From contig LUCM01003469.1 in assembly GCA_008360955.1 (NCBI GenBank), forward strand, positions 62,001 through 126,000: a stretch of 64,000 nt of DNA. The letters run 5' to 3'. Within the stretch, counting starts at the first letter, position 1. Each line of letters starts with the position of its first letter. The DNA is from Fasciolopsis buskii (taxonomy: Eukaryota > Platyhelminthes > Trematoda > Plagiorchiida > Fasciolidae). Under the pieces are notes generated by a model. That model was not told the origin of the DNA and ran no database searches. It saw only the letters and a program-made list of their open reading frames with translations. Below, piece after piece: positions 12,276 through 25,276 of the stretch. The position numbers and the translations under genes were made by a program.

Positions 12276-12400
12276 NNNNNNNNNNNNNNNNNNNNNNNNN
12301 NNNNNNNNNNNNNNNNNNNNNNNNNNNNNNNNNNNNNNNNNNNNNNNNNNNNNNNNNNNNNNNNNNNNNNNNNNNNNNNNNNNNNNNNNNNNNNNNNNNN
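12276..12400. other. Assembly gap, 125 N
   Basis: N run flanked on both sides by the same 838-base sequence. Confidence 0.98.
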
Positions 12401-13238
12401 CGTAAGGAGTGTATCGAAAAATCGATGCGCCATGTATTGGTTTTTATTGTGAATGATATAATATTAATAACACAGCGTTGTTGGTAGATGTAATGCGCCA
12501 ACGTTTCGACTACCGTGGGTAGTCTTTCTCAAGGCAAGTTTTTTTCTAGAGATGTTATTCACACGATATTGATAAGTGCCATGTCTCCGTGTCTCGGATG
12601 CATGTAATCACATTGACCATGTAGAAGTTCGTTTTCGACGAAATTCCGGCTAAGTTTCTGCTTAATAATATTTTTCAGCGTTTGTCATTTAGGGTCATTG
12701 TGCACTTTGCCATCCACATCATCATTGAAACACATCATTTTTCCGTAGGTTAGTGCTCGCTGACGAAGTCGTTTGTTGAAAACATAGTCTGTATGGTGTC
12801 ATAGTCGCTAATTTTGATCCGTTGTCGCGATCCTGGTTTTCTTTCGTTCAACGAAAACAAAGGGTTCATCACATTTTTGCACAGTTTGTATTCTGACATT
12901 CTATTCTAATTATGACCGGGTCTCCAACAGCCAGACGCTGTTTTCCACGTGAAGTCCGGTTTTACTTTACTTATGGTTTTGTATTATTTCGTTTTTCGAG
13001 GAGTTCATCGACTCTACACCATCGTTCCCCTTTTCTATCTCTTTTTTGCCATTCAGGCTTTCACTAAAAATGACGTAATCGGTTGCTTCTTGGACACAAT
13101 AGAACATACCCTGAAGTGGTCCAAAAACGGTATCGATTTCGGAGATGCTTATCGCATTCCGTCCGAATTGTCCAACCCGACCAGCCTGATTGCATTTTTC
13201 CCGTCCGTGTCTTTGTTGAATTCGACCATAGAAATCAA
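12401..13238 (+). repeat. 838-base direct duplication, copy 2
   Basis: Matches 11438-12275 base for base as far as read. Unlike copy 1, it runs on into the complete 3' end of the SPRY exon and its donor site, so this is the side to keep when repairing the gene model. Confidence 0.85.
12497..12535 (-). ncRNA. Hammerhead-like repeat inside duplicated segment
   Basis: Identical to the one at 11534-11572 because it lies inside the duplicated block; it is probably the same locus counted twice. Confidence 0.4.
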
Positions 13239-13272
13239 TTTTGGTGACAAGCCGTTCCAACGCTACCCTGGA
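13057..13272 (+). CDS. DDX1: DDX1-type helicase, SPRY module 2, second half
   Basis: This complete 72-codon exon, phase 0 at both ends, has acceptor CATTCAG and donor GTAAGT. It reads DVIGCFLDTIEHTLKWSKNG, then DAYRIPSEL, and ends IEINFGDKPFQRYPG, the final SPRY strand (FNFG in DDX1). It joins in phase to the DNYGE end of the exon at 6797-7006. In DDX1 the next residues lead into motif Ia (EPSRELA) and then DEAD, SAT and the second RecA-like domain. I find none of these downstream in the window. This makes it the last DDX1 exon I can support. Whether the gene is interrupted, misassembled or only partly duplicated here is open. Confidence 0.8.
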
Positions 13273-16200
13273 GTAAGTCTCTTTGCTGATGCAAACACAC
13301 ACGCACACATCTCGTTTCCTATTCTCACGTTATACGTGCCGTAAAAGGTCGCCTCCGAACTGTAAGGATTTTCCCTGCTCGGCTTGCCGACGTTGTCCCA
13401 AATATTGTCACTTGATTGCACACCGTGTGTGTTGGTCGGAAGAATGTGCACATAATGCAGACCAGATGGTTTTCTTTCAGTGGTTCGAAGCCAATTCCTT
13501 CGGCTTTCTAAATGCATAGCTCAGCATCCGTCATGCGATTCCTATTTCATGTGGATGGGAGAGGGTATCGCTGTCACCCAATGTATTCACAGCCCGAAGC
13601 GATTGGGTTCTACGAAACGAGATACACCAATTGCACACGGTCGTACAAATTTCCAAGCTAAAATTTACGCCATCTCTAAGATGACCATGGTTTCTCTCTT
13701 CGAGGTGTGGGTTTGCCGATTTTTACGACATCGTGAAAAGCAATGTTCGGTCGTTTTTATTGCTTTTCGTAAGACGGTTTGAGTCAGACATAACGACCAG
13801 CAAAGAAACCAACCAGTCACAGTGGAGTATACCATACCATACGCGCGTAAAACAACAATTGTATTTTCAATCCGCGCAATTTTCTGGTTAATTCCGTTTT
13901 GTTCCATATTTTTCTTATTGTTGTGCTTATGTGACCGCTGACACCAAACGAAGTGAATTCAGCTCCCAGTTTGTTTGTCTTTTGTTTGTTCAGATCCATC
14001 ACTTGGTTTATTTGGTTCACTATCTAATTGTTCGAAGAATTGCAGGTTAGAGTTTGGTGAAGAACAGGTCATGTCGGTAGATCCGCAAAGTAAGGGTTTT
14101 TTATGAACAATTGTCATTTTTATCTTTTTCCATGCCACCATGTTTAATGATCCGGGACTGCCCCTCTCCCAAGGAGTACCCTTGTTATTAGCCCCATCTC
14201 TCCAAACACCATTGAATCGTTCCTTCCCTTTGACGGCAATAATTTAAAACTGAAGTGTATGGATAAATTTCTCCGAATGATGGTCATAAATCTTAATCCT
14301 GAATAGTAGCTTGATGGTGACAGATCAATCTCGTGCGATTTAACCAATTGACTTTGTCCATCTTCCTACAGTGACTGGTTCCTTGTCGCCTTGGTTGCTC
14401 ATTCCAGATATCTCTGCTGGTCCATTCATTCTTAGATTCCACAAAATTCTATCACAGACCATACGTTAGTTCTTGTCTCCCTAAGGCAACCCACTGTTTC
14501 GGTTTGGACAGCTGCATAGTGCAAAGGGTACAGGAACCATGAATTACGATGCGCAGTCGGTGACTTAAGGGAAGAGTCTGAAAAAGCCGAGGTGTGATGA
14601 TGGATCTTTGTCGAAAGTCTCTGTTGCTTTGCTTTCGTTATTTTCCCTTTTTCACCATGGTTTCTGTAATACGTTATCAGTAGTCAGACTTGTGCATATA
14701 CCACGAAAAAGTTAAGAGATAGAGGGTCACGTTTACGTAAGCACAAGAACACCAGTGGTTCATGTCAGATGTCAACAAAATCTTATGGCCTCCAGTTAAA
14801 CCACTAATACTCAGTTCTGACGTTCATGTCCCCGTTTAATTTGCTGCTTTGTTGTAGGTGATAAATAGCCCTGCCTCACTGCATTATATGTTCACAACCT
14901 AAAAATGTCCAAGAATAGCAAAAGCAATGATTTCTTCAGTTTAATTGAATGTGAACCATAGTAACTTGTTTCGTTATGACTACTGAAGACATACCATGGT
15001 ATTTTCCTTTGATATTCGCTTCTCTGGATCATCAAACTCTAAACCAAAGATTTGAATCGGGGGTGAGCAGCTTCGCAGAAATTGTAGGACCGTCGGATTG
15101 CGCGATGTGTAATCCATCGAACGGCTAGCGGTGGTGAATGAGTGACAGATGTTCTCGACCAGAATTCTGCCATCCGTCCTCGAAGTTTCTTTCCATCGTT
15201 GGGATGACCTCATATGACGGTTATGCCCGTCATCCCCATCATCATGTTTGTCATCGCAACTGCACCGTGTTCGCAACTGACCTCAGTTTGCCCTCCTGAC
15301 GTGAGAGCTAGAATTACACGAACTGCCGTGGACGTCAGTAGGGCAAATCCTTACCGTCATTCCTGTTATTTATCTACCCTGGGACAAGGAAGCCACTAAG
15401 GTCACGTAACGTGTGTTGTCGGTACTGAGCCTAGCGCTGATGTTTTAGCCTGTTAGCTTGTTGTAAACCCGAAGTAGATTGTGCTAAAAGAAGGGGTTAT
15501 TTGCCATTGTACTGAGGGGCTAATTCTAGATTAAACCACGTCCTCATCAGCTTCTTGTGGGCCTTTAACTTTCTGGTTTTAGATTCGAAAGACTAAAATA
15601 AATTTGAAGTAGAAGTCGCTTTCCCTCTCATTATCATCCCGGACCTAAAAGTTTGGAAATTTTGTCAACTCAAAGAGCCATACTTATCACAGTGGTTCTA
15701 TATTTCTAGTCTCAATATAGCCACCCAGATTAGCTGATCACACCGAAACATTGGAAGTGTATCACTCTAGAAGTTGACTTGAACTCAACATAGTTTAATA
15801 AAACTAGAAATGGATAAAACTACTGCCGCATTCAAAAAGTCAAATTTATTTTATCACCACCACCCATCTCTTGCTGTTCTTTTTTGTTCCAGCATTTTTT
15901 GTGTGAATACCTGTGGTTTGCTGGGTGTCCCAACCGCTCCATTAGTCTTTATTTTCAGTCAACTTTTCTGATGGTTTGAAGTCTCGATAAACCTTAACCT
16001 TGTAGTTCAGCATCAGCAGACGGAAATACCTGTCATAGTTTGTGTCCACCTTACTATCGAGACATTATGATATGCTGGTCAGGACTAATGCCTATACAAC
16101 ATGGATGGAGCTCCTGCAAAATGAACGAGTGTCCTATTTTTGAATAAACTGATCTGTGTGGAGCTTCAACATTTTCAGCAAGCTTTACGTGCAAACCCGA

Positions 16201-19200
16201 AAAACCCATGGCATGCGTGTGTTGATATGTAATGCCTTTGGGTGTTCGTCGCGTACCTTCCAATGAGTTCGATTTGTTATCCCTTGTAATCGTCACCTGG
16301 TTAGATGGTGAGCAAATTGCATAATGATCCTACTTCCCTGTCGTCGTCGTCATCGTCTTCTTCAAAACTACAACCAGATGTGCACGAATACATCCGATAG
16401 GTTGTCGATCACAACTAAATAGTGGTGTGGTTCATTTCGGCCTCGATGCTGTTTTTTAATCTGTCAGTCAACAACTGTCTCCATTGTTGCTGCCTTTCAT
16501 TCACCAGATTTTTCAGCTGGCAATCACTTTTAGCAGTTCTTGTCTCCGTATTGAGTGTTGATGGATTTGTCATATCCGAGTAGCATCAATATCTCGACAA
16601 CTGCAGCATTCGGTTGTCCCATCACTTCTGATTGTACGTAGTGCGTGGTGAGAGGAAATTTGCTAGATCCTGGTAAAAGTTGAAGCCAACCATTCAACAA
16701 GTTCAGCAAATTCGGATACTTGTGTTCCATCTGCCTAACCATGGTTTGTTTTTTTTTGTTCCACTTCATACACCGTGTTTTGGTGGCCGTGCATTTTTTG
16801 TGTTTGCCATTGATGGTCATATTTGATTCACACCTTTTGCGCAAAGTTTTTTAATTAATCTATTTAAGACTATTACTTCGCAGGACAGATCATTTGTCAG
16901 CTTTTTGGCTCTCCAATGTTTTTCTCCTCGGTTTACCGTCTATTTGCACTCGAGCTTTCTATTGCTTGAGAATGTGCGAGCGAAGTTCGTTTCTTGCGGA
17001 ATAATGAGCACAATAAAAAGGCCTACCCAATTGCTCAACGAGCCACGAAGTTTAGTGGGCAACAATGTTTCACATAGTTTAGCTTTTACGGCCATTAATG
17101 TCGTACAGGCGATCCGGTTTCATTTAGTTTGTCAAATCACCAAACCGTCCAGTTGTAAGTCAAACGAACAGAAGCAGTAGGTGGTGATACAGGTTTTTAG
17201 ATATTCTCATTGCAGATGGTGAAGGATTTCCGATGTAAGTATCTCGCTTACTTCATCATCATTCATCCATGTCACCTGATATTTCCAACCCCTTTATCGA
17301 CCAGTTGGAACGCAACCCAGTAGTCGCACATCGCATGCTCAATTTAGTTTCTGTTTACAGTTTTCATGTCTGTAATCATTTCACTCTCTGACCACTTGTT
17401 TCTGATCCTCCAAGCAACAGCTACCCTGTACCAACCACGTCCGTGTTGGACATGGTTGGTAAACATCGCAACCACCTTAATGAGTTAACCGTTTGTACTT
17501 ACACTTCGATCATCCGCTTGCATGTGTACCGCCGTATTGTTGTTAGGGGGCTGACGAGACTGAGTCTGAGTTTTGAAATGGAAATTCACATGTGCCTTCA
17601 TCTTATGCGAAAACTGAGTATTTTCAGGCTGTTTAATCGCGCTGAAACCTGTTTGTCTGACAATTTTGAATTCTTGAAGGCGAAAATGTAGGATCAACCG
17701 AATACTATGGTCTCATAATTCCCTCTTCGAGAAACTGAAGATGCAGAGTCAGACAGGTATCATGATTTACCCTTAAGTTTGGTATCAGTTAGATTGAAGG
17801 ATAATAGATAAATAAATGTCCGACCACCGGAATCCTCATCCCCTTTTTGAGACCACTACCTCAGTTTGAACTCTAGGATCGGCTTCATTCATCAAATTCC
17901 CGGTCATACTTCGGGTCCCTTATTCTATCCAATTCGCACAACCATGGATCCTCGTACTTTGTGCTGCTGTTCGAGTCGGTCACTTCTCGTTCTTTCCCCT
18001 CTCGAACTCTCGCAATGAAGGTTAATGTTTAGTTTTAGCTGCAATCGCAAGTTTTGTCGCGTATCATTCCGTGGGTTTAGCCGCATTCCAATCCACCGGA
18101 TAACCTTTTTTCTCTTTCTCGATGCCCCTTCTTGTTTGGAATGTCATTTAATCACAATTAGTAACACTAGTTCGTATCTTAATTGTGACTTGTCTGCTCG
18201 TTCGCTTACCTGATCACCTAACCACTTACTTGATCTATGATGAACACGGTTGGCCGATCAATCGTGTGAGCGAGAGAGCCAACCGTCACGCCGTGGATGA
18301 CGCGGACAAGCGACGAAGTAGTCGAGTGAGCTTGTCGGTCGACCGATCCTCTGGTCACGGTTTATGTATGCCTTTGGGTACATGTGTGCGCGCATGGTGG
18401 TTTTTGGAATTATGTCAAATGCCAACCAATTAAGGTTGACGTGAATGACAGTCCCCGATTATCATCCTAGATCCATGTATTCGACCGTTTATGATTTCAC
18501 ATCAAAATTATCTCGAGTCGCACGTATCGACCATTATGAAAATGAATGCCGAATCGACCAATTGACCTGTGCGACGCGGTGCGAACGTTATATGCTGTTA
18601 TCCAGCACGATAAACAGAGTAGCACTCACAAGGACTCCGTCATAAATCCCCGTCATTGTCTGCCATGTGCCTCGTTGACTTTACGCTGGAGTTCAGTTGC
18701 GATGCAAAAAAACAAATTTTCCTGGAGCAAAAAGTATCTTTGTTTCATTCAAACGAAAGAGTTTATTGGCAGGCATTCAAATTGTAAACAACGGTTTAAG
18801 ATCCATATTGTCTTTGATGTTTTAAGGAAAACTGCTTAACCGGCTTGTAGACGTGTTGCACTATGTAGAGTGCTTACTTCCTTCTCTGCGGCTTCCATCG
18901 CGATAGTCAGCTATCTTGTAGTCAGTGGATGACATGGTCATCAGATCGAAAAACCTTTTCACTGGATACGTTGATTTGTTTGGTTGGGTTCCAAGCGGCT
19001 ACTTTATGGTTTCGGATGCTAAGTGATATGGCTAAATATCACAGTCTTTTCATCATCTATCTTTTGATCATCCGCAACCTTCATAGTTTGTTTATCTTTG
19101 CGATATGACTGCAATTTTTTTGCGAACAAAGCCAAAGTACAGTACTTGCAAGAATCAAACTGTTTTTTGAACTGATAATTTGTTCATCCTCAAGCGGATT

Positions 19201-22200
19201 TCGGTACATACACATCTTCCATACGCCCATGATTTGTCTTTCTTGATCTGCGACTTTCGTTCTACAGTCCATCCTGCGACACCCTTGCGCTGCCTTCCAC
19301 TAAAGACCATGCGTACAGCCGAAACTGAATTCGTGTTTAAGGTGATTTTTGACTCTTGTTCCTCAGGAGACATGTTCCTCGTCAACTGTGTAGTTAAGGT
19401 GATCACAGAAATCCCCCTATCCTCGTATCAGTATGATGACATCGTTACTCGATCGGACAATATATCGCTTGAATTAGATTGTGTGGGCTATGTTGCGCAT
19501 CTGAATGATGATCCAAGTAAGTTGCAAGTATTTTTGAACATCCACACGGCAGCTAAGTTTAGGATGCGTTTTGCATCTTCAAAATGTAAACTGCTGCAGG
19601 ACTGGGTTAGCTCGGATTCGAATGTGGCTCCTTCAAAAGAAAAGTTGCTCGAGATCGATCTGTTTACTTTCCTGTACAATTGACCTCCACCAAATAGTTC
19701 CATGTCGACTGGAGCTTCTTCATGTATTCAGAATGTTCCACTCAATCTACTGCTTACCAGTCCTTAGTATTACTGTTTCCTTGACGTTCCTCATTTACCC
19801 CCATATGGATATCTTCTTTTATTTAGACTTCTTGTTCTCTCGTCTCCTGATTCATTTATCGCGCTTTTCCATTTGCAAACAGCAATTTCCCTGCTTGAAA
19901 TACAACTCTTATTTTACTATTTTTTTTTGCATGGAGAGCATTTTCATCGTGATGGTCTGCTCAGGAATCGGATTGCATATCTTTGCCATTAAATTGTCCT
20001 ATATTTCACGTCACACTGGGACACATACTGTCAACAATAGACGTTTACCTATTTTCATGAAATAATTCACTGTGATATCATCACTCAAATGACCATAAAG
20101 AAACGATGGAAGCACTGTACAGCTGTTTCATCCTTGTTAGGAATCACCGCTTTTATCAGTTTATTGAACAGGTGTCATCTCTTCATTCGGTTTCCACTAA
20201 GCTCTACATTATACCCAACGTAGCGGTAATAGGTAACATTGCAACAGCGATCGTGCGGTTTGACAGTCGACTCCGATTGAAACATATCAGCTCATTGTGC
20301 AATCGACTTAGCTTTTACGTCTTCGAAGATCTATTCTGTTCTGTTGATTATGGGGGCAATCTCGCAACGGGTTGTTTTTCCAGCAAGTTCAACTAGTCAT
20401 CCTTATCTTCCTGGCTGTGTTGCATCGAAGCTATCCCACTATAGCCTGCACTCGGGCACAAATCACAAATCAATGGAACGGAATTGAAATGAACGAACGG
20501 AAATGCGAGTGTTGAAAAGCACTTCACAAGAGAATTTTTTGTATACCTCGCTGTTATAATCGTTGTTCGTGCTGAACATCTACCTTTACCTAATTCCCGT
20601 ATATTGCTATACGCCATGTCCCACATGCACATTATCGATGACTTTTTAACGATCCTGATGAAACTGTTTGTCCGTAGTCTCTAGTAGTGAACCGAGGATT
20701 GATACTGTTAGTTCGATGTGTTCACAAACTGTTTCATGTTGACGGGAGTCGGATTTGGATTGGGTCTCCCACTCCTGTGTGCGTGTGTGCATCTCAAAAA
20801 CCGTTGCATATCAACTTAATTTGGAACCAAATGGAAGTTCAATGCATTTGCACGGATGATGGTTCTTAGCAAAGATCGAGTAGACTATGGTTTCCAGATA
20901 TCCCTCTGATGTCCCCACAGTCTGGCTTTTCCGGCTGTCGATACGTGCTGAATGCTGCCGATTGCAGTTGAGCAGAATTGAATGCCAAAGTAGTATCCAT
21001 ATATGTTGCAAAATGAATCGTTTTGTTCGACGAGAAACTCTGCCACCTTTGGCACTGATAAAATGTTTTTCGGAGCGCCTACTGTTTTCAACTTCCAGTC
21101 CTCCCACCGTCCATTTCAATCATTTGGATGTGTGTATCTGTTTCTCTCTGTCTCCCATAACAGGAACGAACACTACAGGATAAACGGCATTTATAGCTGA
21201 CCGATAACTTATTGAGTCCACAAAGTAGTTCTGTCCTGGGCTTTGGTGTACTAGCTTGTTGCTACGGTAACCTACTTCCTGGTCTGGGATCCGCCCACAC
21301 CCTCTCTATCGTCTACAGCGATATTTAGACATGCTTCGGTGCGTGTGCGGTCGCTGCTGCTGTAACACACGGTATGGCAAACATGAGACCTCACTGGTTG
21401 TCGTCTTGCCACTATTCTGTCTCACTCGCCAGCATCATACAGTGGAAGTTGAATTGTCTACTGTACAACCTGTCGCCGTTATTTGCCCTTTCCACTACCG
21501 ATCAATAGACGGTATATTGGAACCTCTCTGGATATTTCCTGGTTTTCGCTTTCCCTATTCATTTAGAAGATAGTAAAACACCGATTATCACTGAATTCCG
21601 GAAATCAATGCCGAATCTTTGCAAAGTCAGGTGGGGACGTGACCTAACCGGCAGTTTATTCTGATCCATTCATCATGCTCGTCGTTTTTCCTAGGCTATG
21701 GTAATCGCACTTACTGCTCCGTGGGTACCCCTTAGTGTGCTGTCGAAATAAGGCACGTTCACGGACGCACCAGACTTCGTAAGTGGTCTTGGGCCATTAG
21801 GCTGGGCTCCGATTAGTCGGTAAGTGATCGACGGACCGACCCGTGGGGTGTACTGTCCCAAGGCCTCGACAGGATCTATGCTACTTCAAGATCGACCTCT
21901 AAAAAATCAGATTATGAGGAGTATTCGGTGACTGTAAGCTTGGTCTCAGAAGTGTCATTACGGCCGCACTAGCTAACTTGTAGCAGCTGCTCTTAACCAT
22001 GACTGACGAAAGAACCCACTTCGTGAATCAGACGAGAACTTGCCAACCGATGCTCAAGGAAGTGGAACTACTGGTTGTCATCGTCGAACTCATTTACCAG
22101 GTCAGGCATGTCACATGCGAACCACACCTGCCGTTTTGTCCTTAGAGATTTAGCTTATAGTTTCTTAAATTCCCTTTATGATTTCTCAAATCCAAACTCC

Positions 22201-22721
22201 ATCTCGAAGTGCTATGGTGTGCCTGTCGAAGCGCGTCACAGTCTGCAAATCAAGGAATGGGTCGCCCGAGTATACCCGCTTGAAAGCGCCTACACAAAAG
22301 ATCGCGATGTACGACGCATCAGTCAAAACTAAATTACAATCCATGGACCTCCCACTTTCGAACAACATCACAATAGTTTTGAATACCTTTGCAAGATTTT
22401 TTAAATAAAGGTAGTAAAGAATGTACAGTATGTCACAAACCAGTTAACCAAATACAAAAGGAAAACAATATGTAACCATAACCCCTGTTCGTACTACCGT
22501 GCTCATTCATCTGTTTGCCTGTGTCGCAATTAAATAAATCACGGAACTCACTGAAACTTTTCCATCTTTTTCTCAAGTCTCACATTTGTCCACCCTTCTG
22601 TGCATTCCCTTCATTTCAACTATATTTGAGTTTGTCAAATATGTCTACTTTGGTTTCTTCCGTTTCTTATTTCATTACCCCTTTCCTCTCTCTGCCCCGG
22701 CCAACATCATCATCATCATAG
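13273..22721. other. 9.4 kb with no recognised coding exon
   Basis: I searched for the remaining DDX1 helicase motifs and for a FERM domain expected ahead of the 4.1-like exons, and found neither. The stretch is T-rich on the + strand, as introns of + strand genes are here. It holds an RT fragment at about 19450-19690. One possible 19-base exon lies at 17216-17234 between TTGCAG and GTAAGT, reading MVKDFR in phase 0; it is too short to assign. Confidence 0.5.
19450..19690 (+). mobile_element. RT fragment of an RTE-like element
   Basis: The + strand frame reads NDDPSKLQVFLN, then FRMRFASSKCKLLQDW and IDLFTFLYN. These correspond to the post-YADD region of fluke RTE-like RT (DPSKLQ, MRFAPSKCK-LLQDW, VDRFTYLGS). 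The catalytic box itself is degraded to LDCVGYVAHL. It is a short 5'- and 3'-truncated relic. Confidence 0.6.
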
Positions 22722-22790
22722 CCCGATTGGACACCGGTTTGCTGTGCGCCAATGGACTATGTGAAACGGACACGACGAAAGGGTCCCGAG
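22722..22790 (+). CDS. Probable exon of the downstream 4.1-like gene
   Basis: A 69-base open segment lies between acceptor CATCATAG, preceded by a pyrimidine-rich tract, and donor GTAAGA. In the phase that all later exons share (0 to 0) it reads PDWTPVCCAPMDYVKRTRRK, then GPE. A second open frame reads ARLDTGLLCANGLCE but has a non-matching phase. I do not recognise the sequence. Its assignment to the same gene as the downstream exons rests on strand, phase and the smooth continuation GPE-RKVKGW; no domain supports it. Confidence 0.4.
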
Positions 22791-25207
22791 GTAAGAATTT
22801 GTTTCCCATGTTGTGCCACATCGCTGATAAGATTCTCCTTTCCTGATTTCACACCATCCTCGTCACTTTGATGGGAATTGCATACGTCCAAATGTAGTTG
22901 GCGGAGCTTGAACCCAAACGGGGACTCCACTCAAAACTTAATACTGCATCAGATGCGTGTTCACTTAGAATATTGGCCGTATTGGCTCTGTTCAACGTTT
23001 TTCGGGCCTGCCAAATCGGATTTGGCACTATAAGTATCTAGAGGTTTGCGCGTCACATTCATCCACCCAATCCGTTCGGATTAATCCGGATCTTGCTCGT
23101 ACCTGTGTATATCTCCTTGCAATCAGAGTGCGTTTGTCATTGGAGAGACTAACTAATAAAAATCATCACTGTATTGTCCGATGCTCATCATTCTGCTGAT
23201 TCGGGTTTGGATGGATAATGCCGAGCACGATTTCATCGGGGTTAGGCAATTTCTGGTAGTCCGAATCCATTTTATCTTTATTCTGAGGTGATATGAATTG
23301 ACAGTGGTGATTACATCCTGGCATTTTCTCCCAGCTATCCATTACCAGGTTTGTTTGCCTGTTTAGAGAATCAGGGCGGCAATTCCCTTTTGTTGGAAAA
23401 TGTCAGGCCCTCTTCGAAGCTTTTTCACCTTTTCATATCTGTCTTCCTAACTTCTCCAATAGTTTCTTCGGACATATTTTACCAAATCCTCCTACGAATT
23501 GGTTACTATTTTCTAATAAACCTCCCTGTCCTTCTTATTCTTTCCAAATTGTGTCGATTGATTGTCACTGATGTGTCCTGGAAGTAAACGCGTTTTTTAC
23601 AGTATCAAATAGGAACGAGAGAACGATGCACCGTTTGTTGCGTCACATAGAAATGCATATTTGCCAATAATTACCGCAGAATTTGTGCCCCCTTCCTATC
23701 TTCCATGTTTCCTGGTAGTCGATCGACATTCCAGTTATTGAGGTAACTTATTTGACCAACTCCATAGTTCATGATTTTATCCTATTCGTTCACTTAGCCA
23801 CCGGTTGTTCCGTTTTCCCGTTCTTTCAACTCGATGGGGATAATTCCTGAATCTCTTCTGTCTACCGCCACTTAGAATGTGAGTCACATTTTGATTGGCC
23901 AAAGCCACTAGCCTTGATCTGATTTTACTAGGGCCAAACGAAGTGGTTTGTTAGCAGGGGTGTACTGCCTCTGTGCTGGTATAAATAACCGGTAACTTTA
24001 ACTCCACGATTCAATGTGATTAAGCTACAGAAAATGTTGCTCAGTAAGGACAACACGGGAATAGAATTTTATTCAATACTACAAATGTGATTGGCTGTAG
24101 CCAGAATCCGTTTTCCTACATTCGAGTTCCGATATATACGTGAATCCAGATTTCCATCGCGCTGGATATAAGGCGAAGTTATGCGCGACTTCGGTCTGGT
24201 TTTTGTCCACCTATTAAGTTGTTGTTTATCCGGGACTGGCTGCATTAACATCATTTGGCAAACGTTGAGCGGAATAAATAACAATCTGTTGAAAGTTTTT
24301 CACTATTGTTCCGTTGTTTCTGTTTGTGTGACGTGTAATGTCGATTAAATGTTTGTGTTTTGGTTGGGATACGGTATCTTGAATGAACAATCAAATGCAC
24401 GGTAGGATTCTCCGAACGTCAACAAGCCACACCCTGAACGTATCTGGTGCTACATCTGTTATTTCATTTGTGATGAATGGTTTCACTGAGCGTTCGATGA
24501 CTATATTCTTAATCTTTAGATGTAGAACAAGTAGATCCAAGTATGGAGTGGCTGCACTGGCCGGTGATGGTCAAGTGGGTTAAACATCTGTCCACTCCAA
24601 AGAGGTCTGAGATTCGAATCCTAAATCGGTAGGTGACTTTGGCGGTAGATGGCTATTCTCTCTCCTTTGTCCGTTTATCATATCTCGTCTATTAAGGCCT
24701 TTTGTGGTCCTCTACCACGTCATCTTCAGGGTCACAGTTGCCGGTTCCCTCTCCCCTTCCGAGCAGGACCCCCTAACTCTTGTATTGCGCCACACTCACC
24801 GGTCAAGCATGTGGTAAGGAAGTCGTGTCTATAAGTTTACCGTTTGTGATTCTCTGGTTTCTGGTACTATTTGTGCATTTAGCTCCCCTGTCGCAGTTCC
24901 TCTCTCTACTACTCCGGGAGCCACGGCCCAAAATCAGTGTACCGGTTCATATTTCGTTGCATCTATACATGCCTCCATTATGTAACAGTATCCTTCTGTC
25001 TAAGTCAATTTTATGATGCATGAGCTAGTGGTAATGTTCGTTCCAACGTTTGCCGTCCACAGAATGGCAAGATGGTTGACTTTCTGCAATCGCACAATTT
25101 GTGTGTGTATGTATGCGCGCGCTGTGCTGTGTTGCAATTTGCATTGGATTCTGCTGATAGTTGTCTTTCTCCGTTTTTCCGCTGTTTCCCCTTCTTTTGT
25201 TCGACAG
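22791..25207 (+). other. Probable intron, 2.4 kb
   Basis: Lies between two phase-compatible exon candidates. It contains a tRNA-like SINE head near 24558-24624. Otherwise I see nothing in it. Confidence 0.4.
24558..24624 (+). repeat. tRNA-derived SINE head
   Basis: An A-box-like GATGGTCAAGTGGG lies about 40 bases before a B-box GATTCGAATCC, the internal RNA polymerase III promoter layout of tRNA genes. The flanks do not form a clean acceptor stem, so a SINE is more likely than a working tRNA gene. Confidence 0.55.
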
Positions 25208-25276
25208 CGTAAAGTTAAAGGTTGGTCTTATATTGATCCGTCTGTACTGGAGCCGGCCATTTTGCAGCAGATGAAG
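25208..25276 (+). CDS. Probable exon of the 4.1-like gene
   Basis: A 69-base exon, phase 0 to 0, between acceptor TTCGACAG, with a strong pyrimidine tract, and donor GTAGGC. It encodes RKVKGWSYIDPSVLEPAILQ, then QMK. The end is predicted helical and reads smoothly into LGHAAAAVGAARAVERREED of the exon at 31858. No domain recognised. The splice signals and the phase agreement are the evidence. Confidence 0.5.

Noticed and set aside
12004..12501. - strand frame of 165 codons through the N gap
   Set aside because: It is the antisense of the SPRY exon plus N.
24777..24817. Exon-like segment before GTAAGG near 24.8 kb
   Set aside because: The acceptor lacks a pyrimidine tract and the phase does not match the flanking exons.
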